A stretch of 64,000 bases of DNA from Pseudomonas putida (GCF_028682175.1 NZ_JANHKS010000002.1:1-64000), one strand, 5' to 3'. Shown: positions 46,097-55,529, counted from the first letter of the stretch. Numbers and translations: made by a program. Notes: generated by a model not told the origin, from the sequence alone.

Positions 46097-47005
46097 TCAG
46101 ACTCCTTGCCCGTTCCAGCGTGAATGAAGGCGACGACCGTCCTGGCTCAACAGCGCCCCGTACATCTCCGGGCGACGATCGCGGAAGATGCCCCAGGTCA
46201 GGCGCTCCTGTTCCATGGCCGCCAGGTCCAGGCGCTGCAACGTCACGCCGCCGCGCTCACGGTCCGCTTCGGCGAGCAGCTTGCCCTTGTGATCGCAGAT
46301 GAACGAGGAGCCGTAGAAGCGCATTTGCAGGTCCGCATCGCTGGCCGCCACTTCACAGCCCACGCGATTGGACGCCATCACCGGCAGCAGATTGGCCGCA
46401 GCGTGGCCGCGCATGGTCATCTGCCAATGGTCGCGGGAATCCAGGGTGGCGCAGCCGGGCTCGGAGCCGATGGCGGTGGGAAACAACAACACTTCGGCGC
46501 CCATCAGCGCCAGGCAGCGCGCCGTTTCCGGAAACCACTGATCCCAGCAAATGCCTACGCCGAGGCGCGCGAATGCGGTGTCCCAGACCCGGAAACCGGT
46601 ATCGCCGGGGCTGAAATATTCCTTCTCCTGATAGCCGATGGCATTGGGAATATGGGTCTTGCGATACACACCCAGCAGGCGGCCGTCGGCGTCGGCCACG
46701 CTCAGTGAGTTGAAGTAGGCATTGCCGGCCTTCTCGAACCAGCTCAAGGGCAGCACCACGCCCAGCTCCCGGGCAAGGTCGGCGAAACGCTTGAGGATGG
46801 CGCTGTTGCCGTACTCCTGAGCCAGCGCCAGGTGCCGGTGGTCTTGCTCGATGCAGAAATACGGCGTGGCGAACAGTTCCTGCAGCAGAATCACCTGGGC
46901 GCCCTGAGCGGCGGCTTCACGCACCAGTTGTTCGGCGCGGTCGAGGTTCTTCGGCAGATCCCAGGTGCACGGCATTTGCGTGGTGGCGACGTTGATCACG
47001 GTCAT
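46097..47005 (-). CDS. aguB: N-carbamoylputrescine amidase (AguB)
   Basis: A 302-aa nitrilase-superfamily amidohydrolase with the catalytic triad E43 (LLQELFATPYF), K116 (YRKTHIP) and C153 (GICWDQWFPE). It hydrolyses N-carbamoylputrescine to putrescine, CO2 and ammonia, the step after agmatine deiminase. It starts 3 nt after the aguA stop codon. The protein is cytosolic. It would be Agu2B if the operon is the second agmatine locus. Confidence 0.93.
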   Translation of the reverse strand: MTVINVATTQMPCTWDLPKNLDRAEQLVREAAAQGAQVILLQELFATPYFCIEQDHRHLALAQEYGNSAILKRFADLARELGVVLPLSWFEKAGNAYFNSLSVADADGRLLGVYRKTHIPNAIGYQEKEYFSPGDTGFRVWDTAFARLGVGICWDQWFPETARCLALMGAEVLLFPTAIGSEPGCATLDSRDHWQMTMRGHAAANLLPVMASNRVGCEVAASDADLQMRFYGSSFICDHKGKLLAEADRERGGVTLQRLDLAAMEQERLTWGIFRDRRPEMYGALLSQDGRRLHSRWNGQGV

Positions 47006-47008
47006 GGC

Positions 47009-48061
47009 TCAGGCCTCCACCGACCAGGCAGGCTGCTGCTGGGTGATGCAATGCACCCCGCCGCCGCCGTGGGCCAGATGGTTGATGCGCACCGGCACCA
47101 CCTCACGACCGGGGAAGGCGTAGGCCAAGGTCTGCGCCGCGACCTGGTCTGCCTCGATCCCGTAAGCCGGCATGATGATCGCACCGTTACAGATGTAGAA
47201 ATTGGTGTATGACGCGCAGAACACGTCGGCCTCCGGGTCCACCGCCTCGCTGGCTTCGAACAGTTCGATCAGCTCGAAGCGGCGGCCTCGCGCATCAGTG
47301 GCCAGCTCCAGCGCCCGGCGATTCTCTCGCGCCACCTTGGCATATACCGAGCTCTGGTCGCGGGTGGCATCGACCAGCAGCACGCCGGGGCGGGCAAAGG
47401 CGCAGACGCCATCGACGTGGCCGTCGGTCATGTCGCCGGTCACGTAATCCGGATCGCCCGGCAGCCAGATGGTCTTGGTCACGCCGAGCAGGCGGCTGAA
47501 CACTTCCTCGAAGTCGGCCTTGGTCACGCCCGGGTTGCGATTGGGGTTGAGCAGCACCGATTCGGTGGTGATCAGCGTGCCCTCGCCGTCCACATGAATC
47601 GCCCCGCCCTCATTGGCCAGCGGCGTGCCAAAGCACTGTCCGCCCAGCAGGTTGAGCACGCGGCGCGCCAGGCCTTCGTCCAGGTCGTGGACCGATTTAC
47701 CGCCCCAGGCGTTGAAACGCCAGCTCACCCCAGCCAGCCCCTGTTCAGGGTGGCAGACGAAACTGGGGCCGGAGTCGCGGCACCAACTATCGTTGACCGC
47801 CAGCGGGATCAGCTCGATGTTCGGTCCGCACAGGCGTTCGGCGCTGGCAACGGCGCTGGGGTCGACCACCATCTTGACCGGCTCGAAGCGGGCGATGGCG
47901 TTGGCCACTCCGGCGAAGTCTTCCTGCACCTGTGGCAGGGTCACGCGCCAACCCGACTCCCACAGCGCCTGATTGTGCGGCCACACCATCCAGGTCGCTG
48001 CGTGGTTCACCCATTCGGCGGGCATGCGCCAGCCGCTGCTGTTTTTGTTGTTCTGCTGCAT
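47009..48061 (-). CDS. aguA: Agmatine deiminase (AguA)
   Basis: A 350-aa cytosolic agmatine deiminase, slightly shorter than classical AguA (about 368 aa). It has WRMPAEWVNHAATWMVWPHN at the N-terminus, SWCRDSGPSFV, NEGGAIHVDGEG, MTDGHVDGVC and the nucleophile C338 in GGGGVHCITQQQP. It converts agmatine to N-carbamoylputrescine and ammonia. The start at 48061 begins at MQQNNKNS; the longer frame runs into the divergent promoter region. It is first gene of the operon and divergent from a LysR gene. Confidence 0.93.
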   Translation of the reverse strand: MQQNNKNSSGWRMPAEWVNHAATWMVWPHNQALWESGWRVTLPQVQEDFAGVANAIARFEPVKMVVDPSAVASAERLCGPNIELIPLAVNDSWCRDSGPSFVCHPEQGLAGVSWRFNAWGGKSVHDLDEGLARRVLNLLGGQCFGTPLANEGGAIHVDGEGTLITTESVLLNPNRNPGVTKADFEEVFSRLLGVTKTIWLPGDPDYVTGDMTDGHVDGVCAFARPGVLLVDATRDQSSVYAKVARENRRALELATDARGRRFELIELFEASEAVDPEADVFCASYTNFYICNGAIIMPAYGIEADQVAAQTLAYAFPGREVVPVRINHLAHGGGGVHCITQQQPAWSVEA

Positions 48062-48197
48062 GGAAAAAGCCCTTAGAGTTAAGCCATTGTGTTCAATGGC
48101 AACGGCCGTGCTGGCGTTGGATTCCATGCTACGTGCGGCAAAACAGGCGGACAAACGATGGATTTTGCCGAAAACTGATTAGGGGAGCTTATCGATC

Positions 48198-49058
48198 ATG
48201 CTTAAACACTGGCCACCACTCAGCTCGCTTCGAGGCTTCGAAGCGGCCGCCCGACTGGGCAGTTTTCACAAGGCGGCCGAGGAGCTGAACCTCACTCAGT
48301 CCGCGATCAGCCAGCAGATTCGCAGCCTTGAGGCGTATCTCGAACAGCCGCTGTTCTACCGCAGCGGGCGCAGCGTCAGCCTGACCGACGCCGGCCACGA
48401 CCTGCTCAGCACCACCCAGGCCATGCTGCAACAGCTTGCGGTGGGCATCCGCCGTCTGGGCCAGTATCAGAAGCCCAACCAGTTGGTGCTCAACACCACC
48501 CCGGCCTTTGCCCGGCACTGGCTGTTGCCTCGCCTTGGGGAGTTTCGGCTTGAGCATCCGCGGATCGACCTGTGGCTGTTCACTACCGATGAAGTGCCAG
48601 ACATGGCGACCCAGACCATCGATATCGCCGTGCGCGACGACATCAGCTCCCAAGCCGAATGCAGCTTCAAGGTACTGCACGCCGACCGCCTGTACCCGGC
48701 GTGCCACCCTGACCTGCTGTCAGTGGCCCCCGAGCTGCGCACCACCTTGCACGGCGAGCGCGAGATGGACTGGAGCCACTGGGCGGTGGAAGCCGGGGTC
48801 GATGTCGGGCAGCAGGATCAGGGGCTGAATTTCTCCGATCCGGGCCTGTTGCTGGACGCCGCCTGCAGCGGACTTGGCATCGCACTGGTCAGCCAGTTGG
48901 TCGGCCAGGATGCCCGCGCCAAGGGGCTGTTGCAGCCGCTGGTTGAGGGCACTATTCGCGGGCCGAACTGGGCCATGCTGACCCATCGCGACAGCGAAAA
49001 CGACCCCATGGCGCGCAGCTTCAGCCACTGGCTGCAGGCGCAGTTGAGCCGCGATTGA
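48198..49058 (+). CDS. LysR family regulator of the agmatine operon (GcvA-like)
   Basis: A 286-aa LysR protein with SLRGFEAAARLGSFHKAAEE, NLTQSAISQQIRSLEAYL and an effector domain of the GcvA type (FARHWLLPRLGEF). It is divergent from aguA across 136 bp and therefore probably induces the operon in response to agmatine or a product (inference). GGGGAG precedes the ATG. P. aeruginosa aguBA uses a TetR regulator (AguR), so control here differs. Confidence 0.87.
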   Translation: MLKHWPPLSSLRGFEAAARLGSFHKAAEELNLTQSAISQQIRSLEAYLEQPLFYRSGRSVSLTDAGHDLLSTTQAMLQQLAVGIRRLGQYQKPNQLVLNTTPAFARHWLLPRLGEFRLEHPRIDLWLFTTDEVPDMATQTIDIAVRDDISSQAECSFKVLHADRLYPACHPDLLSVAPELRTTLHGEREMDWSHWAVEAGVDVGQQDQGLNFSDPGLLLDAACSGLGIALVSQLVGQDARAKGLLQPLVEGTIRGPNWAMLTHRDSENDPMARSFSHWLQAQLSRD

Positions 49059-49060
49059 GC

Positions 49061-49092
49061 GCGCGCAAGGCTCAAGATTGGGCCTTGCGTGC
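49061..49092 (+). terminator. Hairpin after the LysR gene
   Basis: CGCAAGGC (49064-49071) pairs with GCCTTGCG (49082-49089), extendable by a GU and two GC pairs. It lies immediately after the LysR stop codon. It lacks a U tract, so termination is uncertain. Confidence 0.45.
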
Positions 49093-49164
49093 CGATGAAC
49101 TTGCCAGTTCGCCCTCGCCTTCAGGCAAGATAGACCCCTTCAAGAATCAGGGAAGATGCCCCCC

Positions 49165-50286
49165 ATGTCCGCTTCGCTCGACCTCGCCGCCACCCAGATC
49201 CGCCACGCCGTCCGCGCCGCCACCGAGGGCCTGGTTGGCCGTGAACAATTGGCCGAGTTGATCGTGCTGGCGGCCGTCGCCCAGGAGCACATCCTGGTGG
49301 TCGGCCCGCCCGGCACCGCCAAGAGCGCCGTGGTGCGCCGGGTCGCGCAGTCCATGGGCGGGCGTTATTTCGAGTACCTGCTGGGGCGCTTCACCGAGCC
49401 TTCGGAGCTGTTCGGCACGGTGGATCTGAAGAAACTGCGCGAAGGCACCGTGGAAACCGACATCAGCGGCATGCTGCCCGAAGCCGACATCGTGTTTCTG
49501 GACGAGGTTTTCCTGGGTTCCACCGCCATCCTCAACACCCTGCTGGGCGTTCTCAACGAACGGCGTTTCCGCCGCGGCCACACCCAGGTGCAGTGCCCGT
49601 TGCGGGTCTGTGTCGGCGCGGCGAACGGCCTGCCCGACGACGAGTCGCTGGCGGCCTTCGGTGACCGCTTCCTGCTGCACCTGTTCGTCGATGCCGTGCC
49701 CGACAACCAGCTCGAAGCGATGCTCGCCGGCGGCTGGCAGTCGGAGCAGCGTCCGGTGCCACAGTTGCTCGGCCTGACCCAACTGGACACCCTGGGCCAG
49801 GCGCTCAAGGACGTCGATCTGGCCCAGGTCCGCCCGGCGCTGGCCCAGGCCATTCGCCGGTTGCGCGAGGCCGGCATTCAGCTGTCGGACCGGCGCATCG
49901 TCAAGTCTCAGCGCCTGATCGCCGCCGCAGCGCTGTTGCGCGGGCAGCGCCTGGCCACCGAAGCCGACCTCTGGCCGCTGCTCTACGTGCTGCCGACCCG
50001 GGAGATCCAGCAGCACGGCCGTGAGGTGTTGCAGGACCTGTTCGCCCAATGCAGCAACAGCCACCTGTTCAGCGCCGTGGAGGAAGCGACGCTGCAACCC
50101 ATGGCGCGCCTGCATCGTCTGCTTGAAACCGCCGAGGATTACCTGAGCCGCAGCGAACCGCCGGCCAGCCCGTTGCTCGAAGCGCTGCTGCGGGAGATCG
50201 ATGCCAATTTCAACAGCCAGACCATCCCTGCGCGCCTGCACGAGGCCCGAGGTCGCGTGGCCCACCTGCTGACGGCCCAGGCATGA
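49165..50286 (+). CDS. MoxR family AAA+ ATPase of a bpX-type ternary system
   Basis: A 373-aa MoxR/RavA-type ATPase. It has Walker A GPPGTAKS at residues 47-54, Walker B ADIVFLDEVF, the MoxR segment LNTLLGVLNERRF, sensor-1 VGAANG and arginine-rich ALLLHLF-type FGDRFLLHLFVD. ATG 49165 is the start because GGAAG lies nine nt upstream and directly abuts the alternative ATG 49156. MoxR ATPases remodel partner proteins, usually vWA proteins. It is the first gene of four consecutive overlapping or near-abutting genes; its stop overlaps the next ATG (ATGA). Confidence 0.9.
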   Translation: MSASLDLAATQIRHAVRAATEGLVGREQLAELIVLAAVAQEHILVVGPPGTAKSAVVRRVAQSMGGRYFEYLLGRFTEPSELFGTVDLKKLREGTVETDISGMLPEADIVFLDEVFLGSTAILNTLLGVLNERRFRRGHTQVQCPLRVCVGAANGLPDDESLAAFGDRFLLHLFVDAVPDNQLEAMLAGGWQSEQRPVPQLLGLTQLDTLGQALKDVDLAQVRPALAQAIRRLREAGIQLSDRRIVKSQRLIAAAALLRGQRLATEADLWPLLYVLPTREIQQHGREVLQDLFAQCSNSHLFSAVEEATLQPMARLHRLLETAEDYLSRSEPPASPLLEALLREIDANFNSQTIPARLHEARGRVAHLLTAQA

Positions 50287-50729
50287 CGAACATGGCCAGC
50301 GCCCCTGCCATCGACTGGAACTGGCGGGCGCGGCGCGAGCCCGGCCAACCCCAGGCGGCGGTGGCCTGGGGCGAAGCCTGCGCACGCCTGCACGCAAGGC
50401 TGCTGCGCATGCCCGAGGAACAGACCGCGCGCCTGCAAGCCACCGCCAACCACGATGTGCTGATCGTCACCGCAGATGCCGTTGACCTGCCGTGGGTCGA
50501 GGGCGTCGAGTACGCCTGCGCCGAGCCCGCCGCGCCCGGCCTGTGGCTGCCCACCAGTTGGGAACCCGATGTGCCACTGGATCTGATAGGCCAGGCGCTG
50601 CTCGACCGATTCGCCCGCGCGCCGCTTCTGCTGTGGCATGCACCCGCCGTGGTGCTGCCGCTGGACCGATGCCTGCCTGTCACGGCCCTGCATCTGCAAC
50701 GCATTCATGACGGGTGGGCAGGTCGCTGA
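50283..50729 (+). CDS. Small bpX5-like protein of the MoxR system
   Basis: A 148-aa protein with tryptophan/proline-rich blocks: WNWRARREPGQPQAAVAWGE at the N-terminus, LPWVEGVEYA, GLWLPTSWEP and LLLWHAPAVVLPLDRCLPV. I recall this pattern as the bpX5 domain always found between MoxR and propeller proteins; that identification is from memory. No catalytic motif or membrane segment is visible. Its ATG overlaps the MoxR stop and its TGA shares one base with the next ATG. Confidence 0.7.
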   Translation: MTNMASAPAIDWNWRARREPGQPQAAVAWGEACARLHARLLRMPEEQTARLQATANHDVLIVTADAVDLPWVEGVEYACAEPAAPGLWLPTSWEPDVPLDLIGQALLDRFARAPLLLWHAPAVVLPLDRCLPVTALHLQRIHDGWAGR

Positions 50730-52558
50730 TGCAATTACCGCAATCCCTGCAACCCTGGCGCGAATGGCTGCAATGGTTCACCCCCGGACAACTGCCCCTG
50801 CTGGCGGACCTCTTCGCCCGCCTCAATCCGCTGCTCGGCCCGTTGCGCGGCATGCACCAGGGCGGCGTGCCCGAACCCGACGGCCTGGGCGACCTGCAGC
50901 GTCGTGGCCCCTATGAGCGCCTGCTGACCAGCGAGTGGTTGCTGGCCGAGGAATTGCCCGATGAATTCCTGCGTCGGGCGGCGGTGGGCGAGCATCTGTT
51001 TCTGGCGCCGCAATACCGCACCCATCAGGCCAATCGCATGATTGTCGTGCTGTTCGATGCAGGCCCCCTGCAACTGGGCGGACCGAGGCTGGTGCACCTG
51101 GCATTGCTGATCCTGCTTGCCCGCCGTGCCCGCGAAGCCGGTGCAGAATTGCGCTGGGGCATCCTGCAGGACAGGCCGCACCTGCATGAGTTCAAGGACG
51201 CGGCACACCTCAAGCAATTGCTCGACGCCCGCACCTACCACACCGTCAGCGATGAACACTGGCACGGGTGGCGCAACTGGCTCGCGGAACAGGCGTACGA
51301 CAGCGGCGAACGCTGGCTCGTCGGCCAGCGCCTGCCCGCCACCGATGCCAGCACCTGTACCCATCGGGTGCACATCCAGCGCAGCCTCGACGGCCATAGC
51401 CTGACCTTCGCGGTGCAAGGCGGCACGGCGCGGGAAGTCGCCCTGCCCAACCCCGAGCCGCGCATGGCGCTACAACTGATCAAAGGCGAGTTCGACATCG
51501 CCCGGCAGATCGCCCGCACAGCGATCAAGGCGCACATTCCTCGGGTCGCGTTGACGCTGGCACCGATCATTGCCAACAACGGCAGCCATGTCGCCCTGAA
51601 AATGCTCGACGAGCCGGGTCTGGTGGTCATCAAGCTGCCGGCACCACGGCAGAAAAAAACCCTCGACGTGCGCCAGACTCACTGGAGCGCACGGGGCACG
51701 CCGCTGGCCATTACCTTCCCGGGGCGCATGCCCGGGGCGATCCTGAGCATGGATGAACAACTGGTGTTCTGGAACATGGCCGGGGTCAAGCACGTTCCAA
51801 GGCCAGGCCGCGAGCAACTGCAGGCGCCTGTGGGCACCGCTGCGCTGCTGCCGGTGATCTGGTTGCACAACGGCACCTATGGCCGAGTGTTCCTGCTCGA
51901 CAACCAGGGCCATCTGGCGTTCTGGGTGATCGACAACGGCAAGCTGCCCACCCCGCACCAGCCCGGTATCACCCACTCCATGGCCGATAAGGTGGTGGGC
52001 ATGGCCCAGGTCGACCGCAGCATGCTGGCCTATCTGCGCCTGGATGCCGGCAGGCTCTACGTGCACCGGATCAATCCCTGGCTCACCCAGAGCCAGGGCC
52101 ATGTGGTCGGTACGGCCAGACAGGTCGATCAGGTACTGTTCCCGGCCAGTTCTCGCTGGGAGCAGGCCTTTGCCGGCTGCGCCTGGATGCGCCAGGTCGA
52201 GGATCAGCAACAGTGGCAACTGGTGTCGCCGGACGGGCAGACCGAACAGCTTGACCTCGCCCCCGGCTGGAAAGGCCTGGGGCTGCTGATCGACGACGAA
52301 GGGGTGTTTTCCATGGTCCTGACCGGCCCCATCCAGCGCACTGTCTCGCTGTACCAGCGCGGCGAGCAACACGTGCTGTTCACCACCAACGACACCATCG
52401 TACGCATCAGCTTCTGCCCGATGAGCGGGCTCATTGCCGCGCTGACCAAGGCCAGGGAACTGGTGGTGTATTCGGTGCGCACTGACCACCGGGTGTTGCA
52501 GATCATGTGCAATCAGACACAAGCGGATGCGGAGGACAACGCCCATGTCCGGACCTGA
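50729..52558 (+). CDS. Degenerate vWA plus beta-propeller protein of the MoxR system
   Basis: A 609-aa protein. Residues about 60-180 look like a von Willebrand A fold (NRMIVVLFDAGPLQLGGPRL, then LLARRAREAGAELRWGIL), but the DxSxS metal motif is degenerate (DAGPLQ). From about residue 290 to the end are repeated blade-like strands (LSMDEQLVFWNMAG, VFLLDNQGHLAFWVIDN, LSPDGQTEQL-type VSPDGQTEQLDL), suggesting a beta-propeller. The start at 50729 shares one base with the upstream stop. It is the likely client or adaptor of the MoxR ATPase (inference). Confidence 0.75.
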   Translation: MQLPQSLQPWREWLQWFTPGQLPLLADLFARLNPLLGPLRGMHQGGVPEPDGLGDLQRRGPYERLLTSEWLLAEELPDEFLRRAAVGEHLFLAPQYRTHQANRMIVVLFDAGPLQLGGPRLVHLALLILLARRAREAGAELRWGILQDRPHLHEFKDAAHLKQLLDARTYHTVSDEHWHGWRNWLAEQAYDSGERWLVGQRLPATDASTCTHRVHIQRSLDGHSLTFAVQGGTAREVALPNPEPRMALQLIKGEFDIARQIARTAIKAHIPRVALTLAPIIANNGSHVALKMLDEPGLVVIKLPAPRQKKTLDVRQTHWSARGTPLAITFPGRMPGAILSMDEQLVFWNMAGVKHVPRPGREQLQAPVGTAALLPVIWLHNGTYGRVFLLDNQGHLAFWVIDNGKLPTPHQPGITHSMADKVVGMAQVDRSMLAYLRLDAGRLYVHRINPWLTQSQGHVVGTARQVDQVLFPASSRWEQAFAGCAWMRQVEDQQQWQLVSPDGQTEQLDLAPGWKGLGLLIDDEGVFSMVLTGPIQRTVSLYQRGEQHVLFTTNDTIVRISFCPMSGLIAALTKARELVVYSVRTDHRVLQIMCNQTQADAEDNAHVRT

Positions 52559-55508
52559 CGCAGTCACCATTCGCCGTCCGGCGCTGACCGGCTACCAGCA
52601 GATCGAAGCACTGTGGTTTCCCGCCGAGCGCTTCAGCGAGCAGGAACGGGCTCGCCTGATCCTCGCCCACTGGCAGACCGGCGCACGGGCCTTTCGCTTT
52701 GCCGAGGGCGACCTGCTGCGCTTTCCCAAGGCCAGTCCGAGGCTGTGCGAGGGCCTTGCCGGCTGGCCGCTGATCCGCCAGGGCCGCACGCTCTGCTCGG
52801 CACGGCTGACGAATGAAGAAATCCAGCGCCTGGCCCACGCCGATGTCTGGCTGGTGCGCGGCACCCAGGTCAACGCCCTGTACCTGCGCGATGCCACGAC
52901 CCTGGCGCCGGGCCAGTGGATCGACGTCAGCCAGTACGCCCTGCTCGACACCTATGACTGCCGCGAAGTGCTCCCCGAAGCCGAAACCGAGCCACTGGCC
53001 GTGCAGACCGACATCCGCGAAATCCTCGGCGATTCCCTCGCCCCGGTCAGCCCCGAGCGGGAGGCGGTGATGCGAGCGCTGCTCGAGCGCCAGCGCACAG
53101 CGACGGCAAACAGCAAACTTGCTGCCAAACCCACGCCCAACCCGGTGAATGCGCCGCAAGGCGCCGGCCTGATGAAAGACAGCATGGCCGGTTACGTCGC
53201 CGTGGCCGTGGGTTTCGGGCTCTACGGGCTGCACACTTACAACAATTCCCAGGTGAGCCCCGCGGGTTCTGCGGCCAGGGCGGTGAAGCCTGCGCGTGCG
53301 GCAGACCCATCGACATTCGATCTGGGCAGTGCGGTGTTCTGGACAATCGCAGGATCGCTGCTCCTGACGCTGGCGCTGATTGCGGTGCGCGCCTGGATGC
53401 GCCGCGGCGAGGCAGGCACCGCCGCCGTCAAAGCGACCGCCAAGGGCAACGCTGCACCCGCCGCCCGTCCTGTAAAACCTGGCATTAGGGCACGGGCATC
53501 GGGCAAGCCGCGTGGTCCGGCCAGGTGGCGGCGCTGGCTGACGCGCCTGACCCAGAACTCGCGGCTGTCGGCGCTGTACGGCAAGCGTCAGGCGGCGTAT
53601 ATGCAGCGCATGCTGGAGATGTTCGAGAATGGCGATCTGCAGGAAGCACTGCGCCACGCCATCCCGCTGGGCAGCGGCGATCCTGATGGCGGCCAGGCAT
53701 TCGGCACGCCCACCCGGCGCAACGACCTGACCCTTTCGCAGCAGTCGGCGCCACGTTCGAACATGCTGTTCGAAGCCGATCTGGAAGGCCATCTGAAGAA
53801 GATCTACCGAGCCTCATTCGAGCGGCTGGACCGCGAGGGGCGCATCGAAGAAGCGGTGTTCGTTTTGGCCGAACTGCTCAGGGCCCGACAGGAAGCACTC
53901 GACTACCTGGAAAAACACCAGCGTCAGCAGCAGGCCGCCGACCTGGCGCTGGCCTGGGACATGCCGTCCTCGACCATCGTGCGCCTGCTGTGCCTGGCCG
54001 GGGACTGGCAACGGGCATTGCAGGTGGCGCGACGGGACAATGCGTTCTGCGACGCAGTGATCCTGCTCGAGAAGAAGTGGCCTGAAGCCGCTGCACGCCT
54101 GCGCCTGGAATGGGCGCTGGCGCTGATCGACAAAGGCCTGTGGCTGCAGGCGGTGGACGTGATCTGGAGCCTTGCGGCCGAACGCGAGCGCGCCGCGCAA
54201 TGGCTGCTCGCCGCCGAATCCGCTGGCGGCAGCCTGGCCATTAGCGCGCTGGTCAAGCGGGCCATCCTGCTTCCCGACACCCTCACCCGCTACGAGGCCT
54301 TCGTCGACAAACTGCGCAACGACCCCGAGCGCATCACCGAACGCGCCACCCTGGCCCAGGCGCTGCTGGCCCACAAGACCCACAGCCCAGCGCTGGCCTG
54401 GCTCGCCGCCGCGACCGTGCGGGCCATGCTCTGCGATCAGGCCGGGCCGCAAGCGTATCTCAGCCAGAACCAGCTGCAAGCGCTGGTGAAGATGAGCAAG
54501 GACAAACTGCTGCAGGCCGACCTGCCCGGCAACGCCCTGCCGCGCAACAGACTCGCCAGCCTGGGCCTCGAACGGGCAAGCCAGCCATTGACCTTCACCG
54601 CGCCGGAGCCAGGCAACCGCAGCATCTCTGACGCGGTGCCGCTGCCCGACGGGCGCTTCCTGCTGGCGCTGGGCGAGGCTGGCGCACTGGTGGTCGACGC
54701 CAGCGGCAAGACGCTCTTTCACTTCCCGGTGCCGACCCAGGTCATCGTCCAGGGCCAGAGCCGTCAGGTTGCACTGGCGCTGGCCCGGCGCGGCGATGTC
54801 TGGCGCATCTGCAAACTGGACCTGGTCAATCGCAGCGCCAGCGACCTGGGGGTGCTGATGCTCGACGCCTTCGCCAGAACCTTCGACGGCACTGCCTGGA
54901 CGGTGGGCCGAGGCGAACAGTTGCGCGTGGTGGACGTGGACCGCAAGTTCGAAACCCTCTGGCACGTCAGCGACCTGCCGGGGAAAGTGGCCTACATCCG
55001 CGATGACGAGCGCAACGAGTCAGCCTTGCTGCACACCGGGCAAGAGAGCCTGATCTGGCACTACCGCCTGCCCGACCGCCGCCTGCTCAGCCGAGAGCCG
55101 ACGCCTGCCAGGCATCAGGCCCACAGCGCCCAGGTGTTCAACGCGGCTGGCCGCACCACCGAATACTGGATCAAGTACGCCGCCGACAGCGACCCGGTGC
55201 TGATGGTCCACGAAAACGGCGCGAGCAAGGGCTATCGCTTGCCCGGCCTGCTTGAAGAGTCGGTCGACCCGCTGCACGTCTACCCGTTCGAGCAGTGGCT
55301 GGTGGTCTGCTACGGGGTCGGCGAGGATGACGCCCGCTGGCACTTCATTCACCGCAGCAGTGACCGCCTGTGCGCAGTTCTGCACTGGCCGCTGCACCAT
55401 GCGCAACTGCGCTGTGTGGGCAATGAATGGGTGCTGTTCGACCATCAGGGCCGGCTGTGCCATATCGACACAGCCAGCGCCATCGCCCAGGGCCTGTCGG
55501 TGCAATGA
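52545..55508 (+). CDS. Large membrane-anchored bpX6-like propeller protein of the MoxR system
   Basis: A 987-aa protein. The N-terminal ~140 residues (YQQIEALWFPAERFSEQERA, FPKASPRLCEGLAGWPLI) match what I recall as the bpX6 domain. Two transmembrane helices lie near residues 213-230 and 258-284, separated by a small-residue-rich loop. A helical, TPR-like region follows (about 340-660), then a C-terminal beta-propeller (VPLPDGRFLLALGEAGALVV and similar). GGAGG precedes the ATG at 52545. It would place the system at the inner membrane with most of its mass in the cytosol. Confidence 0.75.
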   Translation: MSGPDAVTIRRPALTGYQQIEALWFPAERFSEQERARLILAHWQTGARAFRFAEGDLLRFPKASPRLCEGLAGWPLIRQGRTLCSARLTNEEIQRLAHADVWLVRGTQVNALYLRDATTLAPGQWIDVSQYALLDTYDCREVLPEAETEPLAVQTDIREILGDSLAPVSPEREAVMRALLERQRTATANSKLAAKPTPNPVNAPQGAGLMKDSMAGYVAVAVGFGLYGLHTYNNSQVSPAGSAARAVKPARAADPSTFDLGSAVFWTIAGSLLLTLALIAVRAWMRRGEAGTAAVKATAKGNAAPAARPVKPGIRARASGKPRGPARWRRWLTRLTQNSRLSALYGKRQAAYMQRMLEMFENGDLQEALRHAIPLGSGDPDGGQAFGTPTRRNDLTLSQQSAPRSNMLFEADLEGHLKKIYRASFERLDREGRIEEAVFVLAELLRARQEALDYLEKHQRQQQAADLALAWDMPSSTIVRLLCLAGDWQRALQVARRDNAFCDAVILLEKKWPEAAARLRLEWALALIDKGLWLQAVDVIWSLAAERERAAQWLLAAESAGGSLAISALVKRAILLPDTLTRYEAFVDKLRNDPERITERATLAQALLAHKTHSPALAWLAAATVRAMLCDQAGPQAYLSQNQLQALVKMSKDKLLQADLPGNALPRNRLASLGLERASQPLTFTAPEPGNRSISDAVPLPDGRFLLALGEAGALVVDASGKTLFHFPVPTQVIVQGQSRQVALALARRGDVWRICKLDLVNRSASDLGVLMLDAFARTFDGTAWTVGRGEQLRVVDVDRKFETLWHVSDLPGKVAYIRDDERNESALLHTGQESLIWHYRLPDRRLLSREPTPARHQAHSAQVFNAAGRTTEYWIKYAADSDPVLMVHENGASKGYRLPGLLEESVDPLHVYPFEQWLVVCYGVGEDDARWHFIHRSSDRLCAVLHWPLHHAQLRCVGNEWVLFDHQGRLCHIDTASAIAQGLSVQ

Positions 55509-55529
55509 AGCACCGACAATGACCTTGAG

